A program made the position numbers and the translations under genes. From contig CAKMRJ010002223.1 of the NCBI GenBank assembly GCA_928212115.1, positions 311,536,620 through 311,600,619 of the forward strand: a stretch of 64,000 nucleotides of DNA. The letters are read 5' to 3'. This DNA is from Lactuca virosa. Lineage: Eukaryota > Streptophyta > Magnoliopsida > Asterales > Asteraceae. Positions 55,304 through 64,000 of this stretch are shown here, piece after piece. The notes under the pieces were generated by a model that worked only from the letters and a program-made list of their open reading frames with translations, ran no database searches and was not told the DNA's origin. Within the stretch, counting starts at the first letter, position 1, and every line of letters starts with the position of its first letter.

Positions 55304-56006
55304 TTATGCCCTTATTCTCCCTCCTCTGGTCAACATCAACACTGGATCCTGATTGGCGACAAAAGGCTTATCGATCAGCTTGGCTAACGCCTCACGCCAT
55401 CCCTCTATGTCCCAATAACTCGTATTTTCCAGATCCTCAACGATCTTGATGTTAACCTGCAGAATAGCTATCGCAGCGCTTGTCTTGGCATCAACAATCA
55501 CCTCCTCGATATCCGCAAGATGCTCTTCTTCCTTTTTGACTTTCTTCTTGCTCAACAACTCCACCCTTTGGAGAAGAACCTCATCGGTGACCCTCCATGT
55601 CTTATCCTGCTCTATTAGAAAAACTCCACTTTATCGACACGGACCCTGAGGTCGCCAGTAACATGGGAAACATGAGCGAAGAGCTAGAACGAAACATAAA
55701 CATCAGCATGAAAAATAACAGGTATGATAGATTAATAATGCATATGCGGAATCCTTGCAGCTTGGGAAAATGAAGACAACTTCCCAAGAGCATCCTTGAT
55801 GCTGAGGTTCTCCATGTTGAAAGCTACAACCTCAGAAGTGTTTCGTTTTTGGGATCCTGAAGCCTTAACAGAAAGATCTATATGAGATCTCTTGGGAAGA
55901 GGAAGATTGGCACCTTTTTCCTGTTTAGCTTTGATTGAACCACTGGTCATATCATCTTCAAGATTTGCCAAACCAAAGCGTGCCTTGGATCGGGTAGTCT
56001 TAGAAC

Positions 56007-56070
56007 CTGCCAGAGATCCCAATCAAGTCAGGATCCTCTAAAAAGATATATCCTAGAAAAATAATGTTAC
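56007..56070 (-). other. Intron B of the T2 antisense gene (64 nt)
   Basis: Minus strand GTAACATTAT to TCTCTGGCAG. Position and length match T1 10990-11053. Confidence 0.6.
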
Positions 56071-56213
56071 CAGTGGCCATAGAAGCAGTAGTGGAGGAAC
56101 CCTCCTGAAGACTGGAATATTCTAGCCTGAACGACCTCTCAACCACATGAATTGTGAGGAATTTGGAAATCTTGTCCTCATAGTCACCAACGACAGGAAT
56201 AAGCTCCTCAAAC

Positions 56214-56288
56214 CTAAATGTTGCATCAAAACAAACAAAATAAGGGAAGTAAATTTCAGGATCCTTGATATCTAAATTTGTTTCCTAC
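56214..56288 (-). other. Intron A of the T2 antisense gene (75 nt)
   Basis: Minus strand GTAGGAAACA to CAACATTTAG. Position matches T1 10774-10839; both are followed by TTTGAGGA(A/G)CTT. Confidence 0.6.
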
Positions 56289-57139
56289 CCCTTTTAATCC
56301 ATGATCTTGGTAGGGAATCCCCCTCAGGAATCGAGTCGCGTCTAACGAAGAAATATTTTTCTTTCCAAGCGCCATCATTTTGTTTAGATTTCAAATGAGG
56401 TGGGGTTTGTTTGTCTTAACTCTTAACAGGAAACGAGAAGAACCAAAGTAGGAAGATCATAGATGAAGGCCAACTCAGGTAACCTGATGTCCATATTTTT
56501 GGAATGATTCAGGCGATCCATCCAAAAAGGGATCCTCCAAACCACAGATATAGTTTGGATATAGGAGATTTGGGTACACAGAAAGAAATCACGAATAATA
56601 CCAGTAAAAGGATAAGTTAAACCTAGAGTGAATGGGTATTCAGGAAAACAAACCCACATTGGAGACAGAAAATCAGGTTGAACGGTAGCCTCGAAAGGAC
56701 GAAAAACCACATCAGAAGAGAAAGCCCCAATGGCTTTCAACGATTCCATGTCCTCATTGTCAAAAGAACAAACATCGTCATAGGTTAAGATTCCTTGATT
56801 GTTAAAATCGTTTTCGGAAGGAATAACAATGTCAGTTCGTGAACGACTAGTTTTCTTTGCCATGACAAGGAAAATCAAAACAATGCAAGAACAAATGAAA
56901 GGAAAAAAGGATTACCTTCACAAAGAGATGATGGCGACTTGGAAGAAGTAAAAAGAGGAGTTATCGAAAGCCCTCATTTATGGCTTGAAAAAGATAACAA
57001 ATATGATTTGACTATTTCTCGATTATCTCGATAAAGATAAGACTTATCCATTAAAGACTAATTTCAAATTCCTTTTACCTATTTACTTTAAGTTATTCCT
57101 TTAATATTTACAAAACTAAACCCGATATTTCAGGAATAA

Positions 57140-57151
57140 CTTCGGGGCAAT
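57140..57151 (+). other. Polypurine tract of T2
   Basis: CTTCGGGGCAAT precedes the LTR start TGCTAGGG. 56864-57139 is the presumed upstream region of the antisense gene. Confidence 0.7.
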
Positions 57152-57741
57152 TGCTAGGGCCAGGATCCTTACAATATTCAGGATCCTCAAATATCCAGGA
57201 TCCTCAACTACATCAAGGTCCCGGCTAATTACCGTTATTATGTTTATTAATAATTATAACGATCATATTTTGTCTATAACCAACACGTGTGCAGAAGTAG
57301 TCAAGGGAATACCAATTATAAACGAAGAATCATCTCAACTATGTTAAAGACCAGGAATACTTGGTCAAATAACGTTCATGAAGCTGGTCATAGAGGATCT
57401 CGAAAGTATCATACATCTTGTTAGCTAGTTTAGACTATAAATTGACACTTGTAATCTGCACACAACACACTGTTCTTCAGTCTAAGCTTACTCTACGAAA
57501 TTCTCTACTCATTCTTACTGAGAACGCACTGTAATCTTCATTTTATATCTATAAAATCATCAAGGCAAGTGATCGTTATCACTCCCAAGGTTTTATGTCG
57601 AAGATCCTAGCAAGGATCAAGGGTTTTCCTTGTAAACCATTGTTTCACTTTCTTTTATTTTTTTTCTATTACACAATCTGAACATCACAACCTCTCATTC
57701 AATTTGGTTGATTAGTACTTGTGTAATTTTTGACCAAAACA
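57152..57741 (+). repeat. T2 3' LTR (590 bp)
   Basis: TGCTAGGGCC to ACCAAAACA, followed by the duplication GGCAC and then T1 RT sequence. TATAAATTG lies near 57436. Confidence 0.9.
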
Positions 57742-57746
57742 GGCAC

Positions 57747-58790
57747 TTACCGTTTGAGGATACTGAGAGGTATAGAATAAGTGGTTCTCCATCTATAGGT
57801 TTCACTAGTAGTGGAGTAGAGCTTAGATATTTTTATAGTTCCTGGAAGGCTTTCTCGTGTTCCTCCTCCTTCACCCAAATTTCTTGTTCTTTTTCAAGAT
57901 ATCGTAAAACAGATTGCACCTTTCTGAGGATCTTGAAATGAACCTGTTTAGTGTTGCTAATCTTCCGGTTAGCCTTTGAATGTCCTTTGTTGAAGATGGG
58001 GATCTTAGTTCAATGATTTCTTTTATCTGTCCAGAGCTTGCTTCTATCCCTCTTTGGTTACCATGTATCCAAGGAACTTGCCTTACTTTATTCCAAGGTG
58101 ACATTTGAGTGGGTTCAGCTTCATATTGTACTCGTACAGGATGTGAAACGCTTCCTTAAGGTCTCTAAGGTGATCTTCGGCTTTCATTGACTTCACTACC
58201 ATTTCGTCAATATAAACTTCCATGGTGTCCCCCATTTGTCTTTGAACATCTGATTCACCAACCTTTGATATGTCGCACCTGCATTTTTAAGACCAAAAGG
58301 AATTACGGTGTGACAATATATACATGTTGGTGTTATGAATGCAGTATCTTCTTGGTCTGATGGTTCCATTTGGATTTGTTGGAATCCTGCTGAAGCATCC
58401 ATGAAAGTCAAGAGTTCATGGCCAGCTGCCGGATCTATCATAGAGTTAATATGCGGTAGAGGGAAAGGATCCTTAGGACAAGCCATGTCAAGATCCGTGT
58501 AATCCACACACACTCACCATTTTCCGTTTTTCTTTTGTACGACAACCACATTAGCTACCATCTTGGAACTTTACTTCCTTGATCATCCATTTTTGCGGAG
58601 TTTCTCTACTTCCTCTTGGATGATTTGATTCCTTTCAGGTGCAAACTTCCTTCTCTTTTGGTGTATTGGTCTGTAAGAAGGATCAATATTAAGTTTATGA
58701 TTAATAATACTCTTGTATATACCTGTCATATCTTTGTGTTTCAATGTGAATGTCTTGCTTCTAGTTCTTAAGAAATTCAATAGATCCTAC
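57747..58790 (-). pseudogene. pol: Reverse transcriptase of T1 (minus strand)
   Basis: Pieces: PSYRPIHQKRRKFAPERNQIIQ (58780-58583), CVDYTDLDMACPKDPFPLPH with FMDASAGFQQIQM (58513-58196), and the thumb (58104-57871). The YIDD region reads YIDE, with one catalytic Asp changed. Frame breaks lie near 58540 and 58190. The sequence continues across T2 into 24812. Confidence 0.8.
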
Positions 58791-59503
58791 TCGATCTGTT
58801 CAGCCATTGAGGATCCTATGAGGACTTTAGCTTCAGGATCCTCGATGCCCACGGGCACTTCCTTTACGTCTTGTTCCTTTGTCTCTAGAACATCTCGTTC
58901 CCCTTGCCTTAATTGCTATGCTTGTTGGGGTTTGGTCGTAGATTTCATAGAGGTTTTGTAGCATTCTTTCGATTCTCGTTGATCTCCCATGATCTTCACT
59001 TCTCCCCATGGAGTGGGCAACTTCACACACTGATGGTATGTTGATGGAATCGCTTTATTTCATGGATCCATGGTCCACCTAGTATCACATTATAAGAAGA
59101 CAAGGTGTCAATAAACACATAAATTTTGTATAGAGTTTACCCCTTCTATGTATATTGGTAGGTTTATTTCTCCAATTAGGTGTTTCATTTCCCCGCTAAA
59201 TCCTATGAGGACTAAGGATCTCTTGACTATCTCTGATTCTGGGATGTTCATTCTTTTCAACGTGTCTAGGAGTACGATATTGACCGAGGATCGTCTGTCA
59301 ACAAGGATCCTTTTGACGAAATGGTTGGCCATGTGCAGTGTTATCACGAGTTCGTCATGGTGAGGATCCTGAATTCCTTCCCTATCTGTCTCGTCAAATG
59401 TGATTTCTTTTTCACTGCTAATCATGGTATTCTTCCGTGTTTTATCTTCCTTTTCTGTTTTGAGACCTTGGCGTGTCTTTAGCCTGAGAATAAGAAGTAC
59501 CAC
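58791..59503 (-). pseudogene. Protease region of T1
   Basis: ILVDRRSSVNIVLLDTLKR (near 59330) is the active-site region; the D-G-G-S of the family reads D-R-R-S, so the catalytic loop is damaged. IGFSGE follows. Confidence 0.7.
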
Positions 59504-60587
59504 ATATGTTAGATCTGCCTACGATAACGTTAATTATCTTAGCATCAGAGGGTGGGTTTATTGGTTTCTCTGGGATCCAATGATCATCCTGGCTGTTCTC
59601 CTTCGATTTTTTCTCTTTTTCTCCCCCGAGGATCTCTTTGAGGTGTCCTTTACTAAGGAGGTAGCTGATTTCTTTTCCGTAGGGCTATGCAGTCCTCCGT
59701 CATGTGGCCAAAGTCTACGTGGTAGGCACACCATTTGGATTTGTCTTTCCAAGCGGTAGACTTGCTGTCTCTCTTTGGCCATCTTCTTTAATCTCCAAGA
59801 TCCTACATAGCATGAATTACACTTGAAATGTCCACATAAAAACAATAGTTAGTGATTTTAGGAAGCTCTTCTTCTTCTCCTCCAGCTTCATGAGCAATAA
59901 TTTTTGTGATGATCCGATTTGTAATAGGGATTCAATTTGTAGGATCCTTGAGTCAAGGATTCGGCCTTCTTGTTGGGGTTCTCATATTGATCCGATGGGT
60001 TGCTTCTCTTATGGATCTCTTTATCCTCTTCGAGTCTTATGAACATCAACGCCCGACATCTGACTTCATCCAATCTTTTGCATGGGGTCATCCCAAGGTC
60101 TTTATAGAAGGGTTAATCTTTTCTTAGTCCCATTTTAAAGGCTTCTACAGAGGTGGCCCATGTCGATGTTGGGGATGCTCAGAGCTTCCCCGCAAAAACC
60201 TGTTACAAAGTCCCTAAGTTTTTCCTTAGGATCCTGAACCACCCGGTAGAGATCACTAGTGATATTCTCGAAGGTTTTCTGCTGGAAGAAAATCGGTTAT
60301 TAAAGATATCGACTAAGTGGGCAAATGAAGTAATAGAGTGTGGGGGAACGTTTAAGAGCCATTTGAGGGGCTGATCCTGTAAGGGTCGAACCAAAGCCTT
60401 TGCATAGGTAAGCTTCCTTCAAGTGCCCCTGGAATGGGAATGATCTCCATCCTTTCTTCTTTGTATTGGGATATATGCTCTTCAGGATCTGTAGTTCCAT
60501 CGTATAGCTTCATCATGGGAGTTTGGAAGCTCTTAGGAACTTCGGTATCGGCTATCGCAGGAGAAAATATCGAGATCCTGTTGCTTG
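59504..60587 (-). pseudogene. gag: gag of T1, N-terminal part missing
   Basis: Capsid pieces PHSITSFAHLVDIFNNRF (near 60330) and the TPCKRLDEVRCRALMFIRLEE block (60091-59888), then a zinc-knuckle-like region near 59700. It is truncated at 60587 by a LARD LTR. The PBS and 5' LTR of T1 are not in the window. Confidence 0.75.
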
Positions 60588-61078
60588 TATGTGAAAAGCG
60601 TCAAAATTGAGACAGTACTAGATTTGAATAAACTTAGTTGCACATATAGGCACGAGACATACTTAGTTTGGTAACTAGGCGCACGTTATAACCTACTAAA
60701 ACTTGGAAACAAGTAGAATCAAAGGATAATGTACTTAGAGTTTCACATTGGTATGGTGAATTCTACAACTACTTAACTGTAATGACTATCCATATTCGGG
60801 TCATTCCTTGAATTGAACATATTTTTGCATGAATCATGTAGACTCATCATGCACTTGACCTAGAAGTAGAAAATTAGGTCAAAGTCTCATAGAAACCTTA
60901 AGTCAAAGTTAAAAACTAGGACCAGTTATACTTGATTCTTTTGTTTCACTTGAATCTCGGAATCCTACATAGAATGCCAATAAACCGAAAAAAAAATCCC
61001 CAATATTTTCATTCATAACTATAAAAGAGTTATAAATACCATAAAATGATTTGAAGTCTCAAAAATTCAATACCATAA
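60588..61078 (+). repeat. LARD LTR fragment (LARD2)
   Basis: TGTGAAAAGCGTCAAAATT and the following ~490 bp are homologous to 4546-5050 of LARD1, with substitutions. It starts exactly at the LTR end, as expected for an insertion into T1 gag, and is broken off at about 61078. Confidence 0.8.
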
Positions 61079-61374
61079 CCCGCGAGGGTGGGCAAGGTAG
61101 CATACCGGTTGGAGCTACCTGCGGAGTTGAGTCAGATACATGATACCTTCCCACGTGTCCCAGTTGAGAAAGTGTATAGCCGACGAGTCGGCGGTGGTCC
61201 CATTGGAGGATATTCAGGTGGATGCGAGCCTGAATATGATGTTGAGAGGCCAGTCGCGGTGGTGGATCGGAAGATCAAGGTTTTGAGAAACAAGGAAGTG
61301 CCACTGTTCTGGTTCAGTGGCAACATCGAAAAGGGTCTGAGCTGACTTGGGAGCCGGAGGCGGAGATGCGGAAT
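61079..61374 (+). pseudogene. pol: Chromovirus pol C-terminal fragment (element I)
   Basis: GKVAYRLELPAELSQIHDTF, ERPVAVVDRKIKVLRNKEVPL and a W-rich tail match H 20480-20760. The PPT region before the LTR is deleted compared with H. Confidence 0.75.
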
Positions 61375-61733
61375 TGTAACATCCGGAATTTCCAGGGTAT
61401 CTTATTTTAATTGTTTATTTTTTGAGTTTTTTATGGAGGGACTCGGCGAGTAGACGCTCAGACGCGCCGAGTAAGATCGTGAATTCTTGTCTGGATTAAT
61501 TGAACCAGACTCGACGAGTCGATGAAGTGGACTTCTATTTCAAGGCCCTTATGGCCGTCATTTGCGATCACTACTCCCTGAAAGAAAACCCTAGAGAGCA
61601 GAGAGAAGCTTGTGAGTGCAAGAGGAAGTCCCTCATCCATCATTCTTGAGTGTGTTTTAGCAAGGGGAAAGGAGGATTTCGAGCTAGGCAGTCTTGTGGG
61701 ACTCAAATCATTCCATCATTGGTGCAGAGCTGC
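61375..61733 (+). repeat. Start of the element I 3' LTR, cut by the gap
   Basis: TGTAACATCCGGAATTTCC begins an LTR with ACTCGGCGAGT and ACTCGACGAGT boxes at 61441-61518, as in G but otherwise different. It ends at the run of Ns. Confidence 0.7.
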
Positions 61734-61746
61734 NNNNNNNNNNNNN
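61734..61746. other. Assembly gap (13 Ns)
   Basis: Unknown bases. The sequence type changes abruptly across it. Confidence 1.
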
Positions 61747-63160
61747 AACAAAACATCATAATTCCAATTATTAAACTCAAAATTAAAACCATTTAATTAA
61801 TTGTTTAAGTTATGAACCCAAGAGTTTTAGAATTCAATTTTTTTTTCATAAAAAACTTTTCTCAAATTCCAAAACTTGAGGGCAAGTTTTGTAATTCTTG
61901 AAAACCTTTTGATTCCATAACTTATGGAATTAATGGTGTTTTATGATGAAACTTTCCATGTTCCATAACTTAAGAACAAGTTATGGAATTCTTTAAAACA
62001 TTAACACCAAACTTTGTAACTCTATAAAAACTTTGAATAAATTTTTTTTTTTAAAAAAAAACTTTCATATCCATAACTTATGGAAGTTTCAAAAACCCTT
62101 AAGATCACAAGTTTAAAAAAAAACTTTTGAGCTCCAAAATTTTTATGACAAAATATGTAACTCCTTAAAACATTTAGATCAAACTTGTAAAACTAATAAA
62201 ATAATCATATCATTTTATCTTTACTAAATTTGACCTAATTCAACTCATATAACAAATGATTCAAATTTTACAAATAATTCGTTTTTCACAAAACAAGTAA
62301 TTATCTTAAAATTTGACAAACGTCATGTTTTTTTTTTCCTTTTTTTTCAACTTGAAAATAAAAATTTGCATCAATATAACAGAAAACAACCCATGGCTCT
62401 GATACCACTGTTGGGTTTTGAGCATTCTAACACTCCTATGGTGTACATGCAACCCTATAAACCTTGGATCTATGTTTTCTCTATAATACATGCAAATATT
62501 AACTATTCCAACGTTTCATCCTAACTAGCATATTATGAAGCACCTATACTACAAAGTTCTAGTTAGATGACATACCTTTTGATGTAGCTTGATGTCTTCA
62601 AGCTTTAAGAGCTTAGCCCCAATAGTGTGGAAGCCTCAAATGGAATCACAAATCACCAAAACACCTTGGAAGAACTTGAGAGAATATGTATGCACACTAA
62701 AATCGGCCCACTCTTATTTTCACACACTTATGCCAATTTTGTGAGCCAAGGACCCCTTTATATATTATGGAGGCTTAGGGTTACATCCATGTAAACCCTA
62801 ATACCCATGACCTTTCATTTACATAGGATCCATGGGTTAAAAGCTCCATGGACCATCCATGAAAGCTTAGCCCAACCTAAATGAACTTGGCCCATTCCAT
62901 ATATATAAGAGTCCATATTTAATTAGTTCTTTTTGATCACTTAATTAATTCTAAATTAATTGTTGATCAATACTAATTAAATAATATGATTCCATATTAA
63001 TATATTAGAACTTATAATATATTAATATAAATCATAAATATACTATTCTCAAAAGACTATCCATATAAATTGTATCGGTGAAGTGCAACCCAAATGGACC
63101 ATGCCGGGTCGGGTCAAGTACATACCAAATATAGTTATGAACTTACATATTAATCCAACA
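61747..63160 (-). mobile_element. Second copy of the L1 leader end, PBS and 5' LTR
   Basis: Near-identical to 49509-50922. It includes the PBS (62396-62407, minus) and an LTR at 62409-63160. Differences seen are mainly single-base indels. Confidence 0.9.
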
Positions 63161-64000
63161 AAAAACTTATCAGTAGAGCATGTTGCTTGTTCAGCAGCAG
63201 GCTTTCCATAAATCATGAAGGGTTCTCTATCAATTTCTTCTTGAGATAGAGGAATAACATTGAAAGTATGATTGAATGGAGGAGGGACATTTCAAGACCT
63301 AATCCTACTTTCTTTTGGTTTCCACAGGTAAGGTCCTTCCACTGTATTTGTTTCTCAATCATTTTTGCAACTACTTCACTTGACCCATCGAACTTGTTAA
63401 AAATAAATTCAGTATTTTCAAGACGATTTTTCAATGAGTCAAGTTTAGCGGTCACAGCAGCAAATTTTCTTTTGATATGATCATAGTTTTCGCATTTGTT
63501 GCTGTAATCTTCTTGTAGTTTCTTAAAGTCCTTTATTTTATTCTATAATTGTGTTTTTAAAGGCTTTTGATTTTTCCTAAGTGTGTAACCCTCATACTTA
63601 AGTTCCTCGTTCTCTCTCTTGATTAATTCAATTTGCTCACATAAGAATTTAACAGGTTTTATACAAGATTGAGGGCAGCCGAATTCACTGACCTCGGGTT
63701 TAACTAGCTCAGAAGAAGTTTCACCATGAACGCAAACTGAAGATTCATCATTTCCTCTTCCGGGTCTATTTTGCTTCTTCCTCCAAACCATCCATGATCT
63801 GAGCAAGATGCGCATTTTCAGGTCCTGAAATATTCAGAGCATGAATTTGATCTTCCCAATCAAAGGATTGGGCTACCATCGCCAAGTTGGCAGTATGATT
63901 TCTTGAAGAAGATCCCTTGTTGACATAGGTTACCGGTACCATGGTTCTTTCAGAGTTCTCTCTTCGGTCTGGCCTTGGACACTCCCTTGCAAAATGACCA
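63161..64000 (-). pseudogene. gag: Second copy of C1 gag flanking L1, cut by window end
   Basis: Near-identical to 50923-51764, including the same L1/C1 junction. Extra indels break the frame at about 63290, 63720 and 63770 where the first copy is open. Confidence 0.9.

Larger units (their letters stand above)
55304..56863 (-). pseudogene. Antisense gene (aORF) of T2, intron-containing, degraded
   Basis: Antisense to T2 gag-pol, between the tandem array and the PPT. The start at ATG 56863 is preferred over 56878 because it aligns with the T1 start. Exon 1 has FPEYPFTLGL, ISYIQT and WRIPFW blocks as in T1. Intron A (56214-56288) and intron B (56007-56070) have GT...AG ends at T1-equivalent sites; a third at 55684-55758 has a GC donor and AG acceptor. 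The last exon has a Lys/Glu-rich coiled-coil-like segment (KKKVKKEEEHLADIEEV) and a conserved WREALAKL end. A stop after VLLVSC near 56423 breaks exon 1. Confidence 0.6.
24818..57741 (+). mobile_element. Tat-like Ty3/gypsy element T2 (discontinuous, plus strand)
   Basis: 5' LTR 24818-25390, PBS, gag, protease, RT, RNase H, integrase to 30540, spacer and tandem repeats, antisense gene 56863-55304, PPT, 3' LTR 57152-57741. The flanks GACAC (24813-24817) and GGCAC (57742-57746) are a target duplication with one mismatch. It inserted into T1 of the same family in the opposite orientation. It is split by G at 31264-54628. Confidence 0.85.
9309..60587 (-). mobile_element. Tat-like Ty3/gypsy element T1 (discontinuous, minus strand)
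   Basis: Pieces, in element order: gag, protease and RT at 60587-57747; RNase H and integrase at 24817-22534; 3' spacer, tandem repeats and antisense gene at 13239-9911; PPT and 3' LTR at 9910-9309. It is interrupted by T2 (24818-57741) and H (13240-22533), with target duplications at both. The RT runs from 57747 into 24812 at the same point where T2 reads continuously, which proves the two halves are one element. Its 5' end is cut by a LARD LTR at 60588 and its 5' LTR is not in the window. The extra antisense gene and 3' tandem repeats point to the Tat lineage (family knowledge). Confidence 0.8.

Overview
The window is plant nuclear DNA made almost entirely of nested LTR retrotransposons. 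I see no host gene, rRNA gene, tRNA gene or CRISPR array. The evidence for a plant is the element types: Ty3/gypsy Tekay-like chromoviruses with Met-tRNA primer sites, a Tat-like Ty3/gypsy family with an antisense gene, and a Sirevirus-like Ty1/copia element. Several LTRs carry many copies of ACTCGGCGAGT-type boxes, which I associate from memory with lettuce (Lactuca, Asteraceae); I cannot verify the species here.

Layout from left to right. 1-9013 is a non-coding LARD-like element (LARD1): a cut 5' LTR, Met primer site, 3.6 kb of non-coding interior, PPT and a 4.47 kb 3' LTR. It sits in a scrap (T3, 9014-9308) of a Tat-like family I call T. 9309-60587 is a minus-strand T element (T1), split by a chromovirus H (13240-22533, which itself holds a solo LTR at 19156-19906) and by a plus-strand T element T2 (24818-57741). 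T2 is split by chromovirus G (31264-54628), G by copia element C1 (38134-52148), and C1 by a second copia-like, apparently non-autonomous element L1 (43497-50922). The chain T3>T1>T2>G>C1>L1 is six levels deep. Most junctions are fixed by target-site duplications (AGTTA, GGTAG, GACAC/GGCAC, ATTTTC, CCGTC, AAAAT/AAAAA). After T1 come a LARD LTR scrap (60588-61078), a chromovirus tail with its LTR start (61079-61733), 13 Ns, and a near-identical copy of 49509-51764 (61747-64000).

All coding regions belong to elements (gag, protease, reverse transcriptase, RNase H, integrase) and nearly all are broken. C1 is the best preserved, with a 702-residue protease-integrase frame. Many chromovirus stops look like CAG to TAG changes, as expected from decay of methylated cytosines in silenced DNA.

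The most interesting signals are not coding. (1) In L1, four hairpins have arms of unrelated sequence around loops of exactly 15 nt that share the core GGGATGyCG; a second hairpin pair shares another loop, and the leader is full of further inverted repeats. (2) T carries an antisense gene with its own TATA box and introns at the same positions in two diverged copies. (3) Chromoviruses G and H share a candidate 3n-length mini-intron between gag and protease. (4) G, H and LARD1 have a TATA box, leader, GTAA splice donor and later TTTCAG acceptor inside the LTR, suggesting a spliced leader. (5) Palindromic CG-containing boxes lie just upstream of the TATA box in G, H and C1. (6) AGGATCCT is strongly over-represented in the T family.
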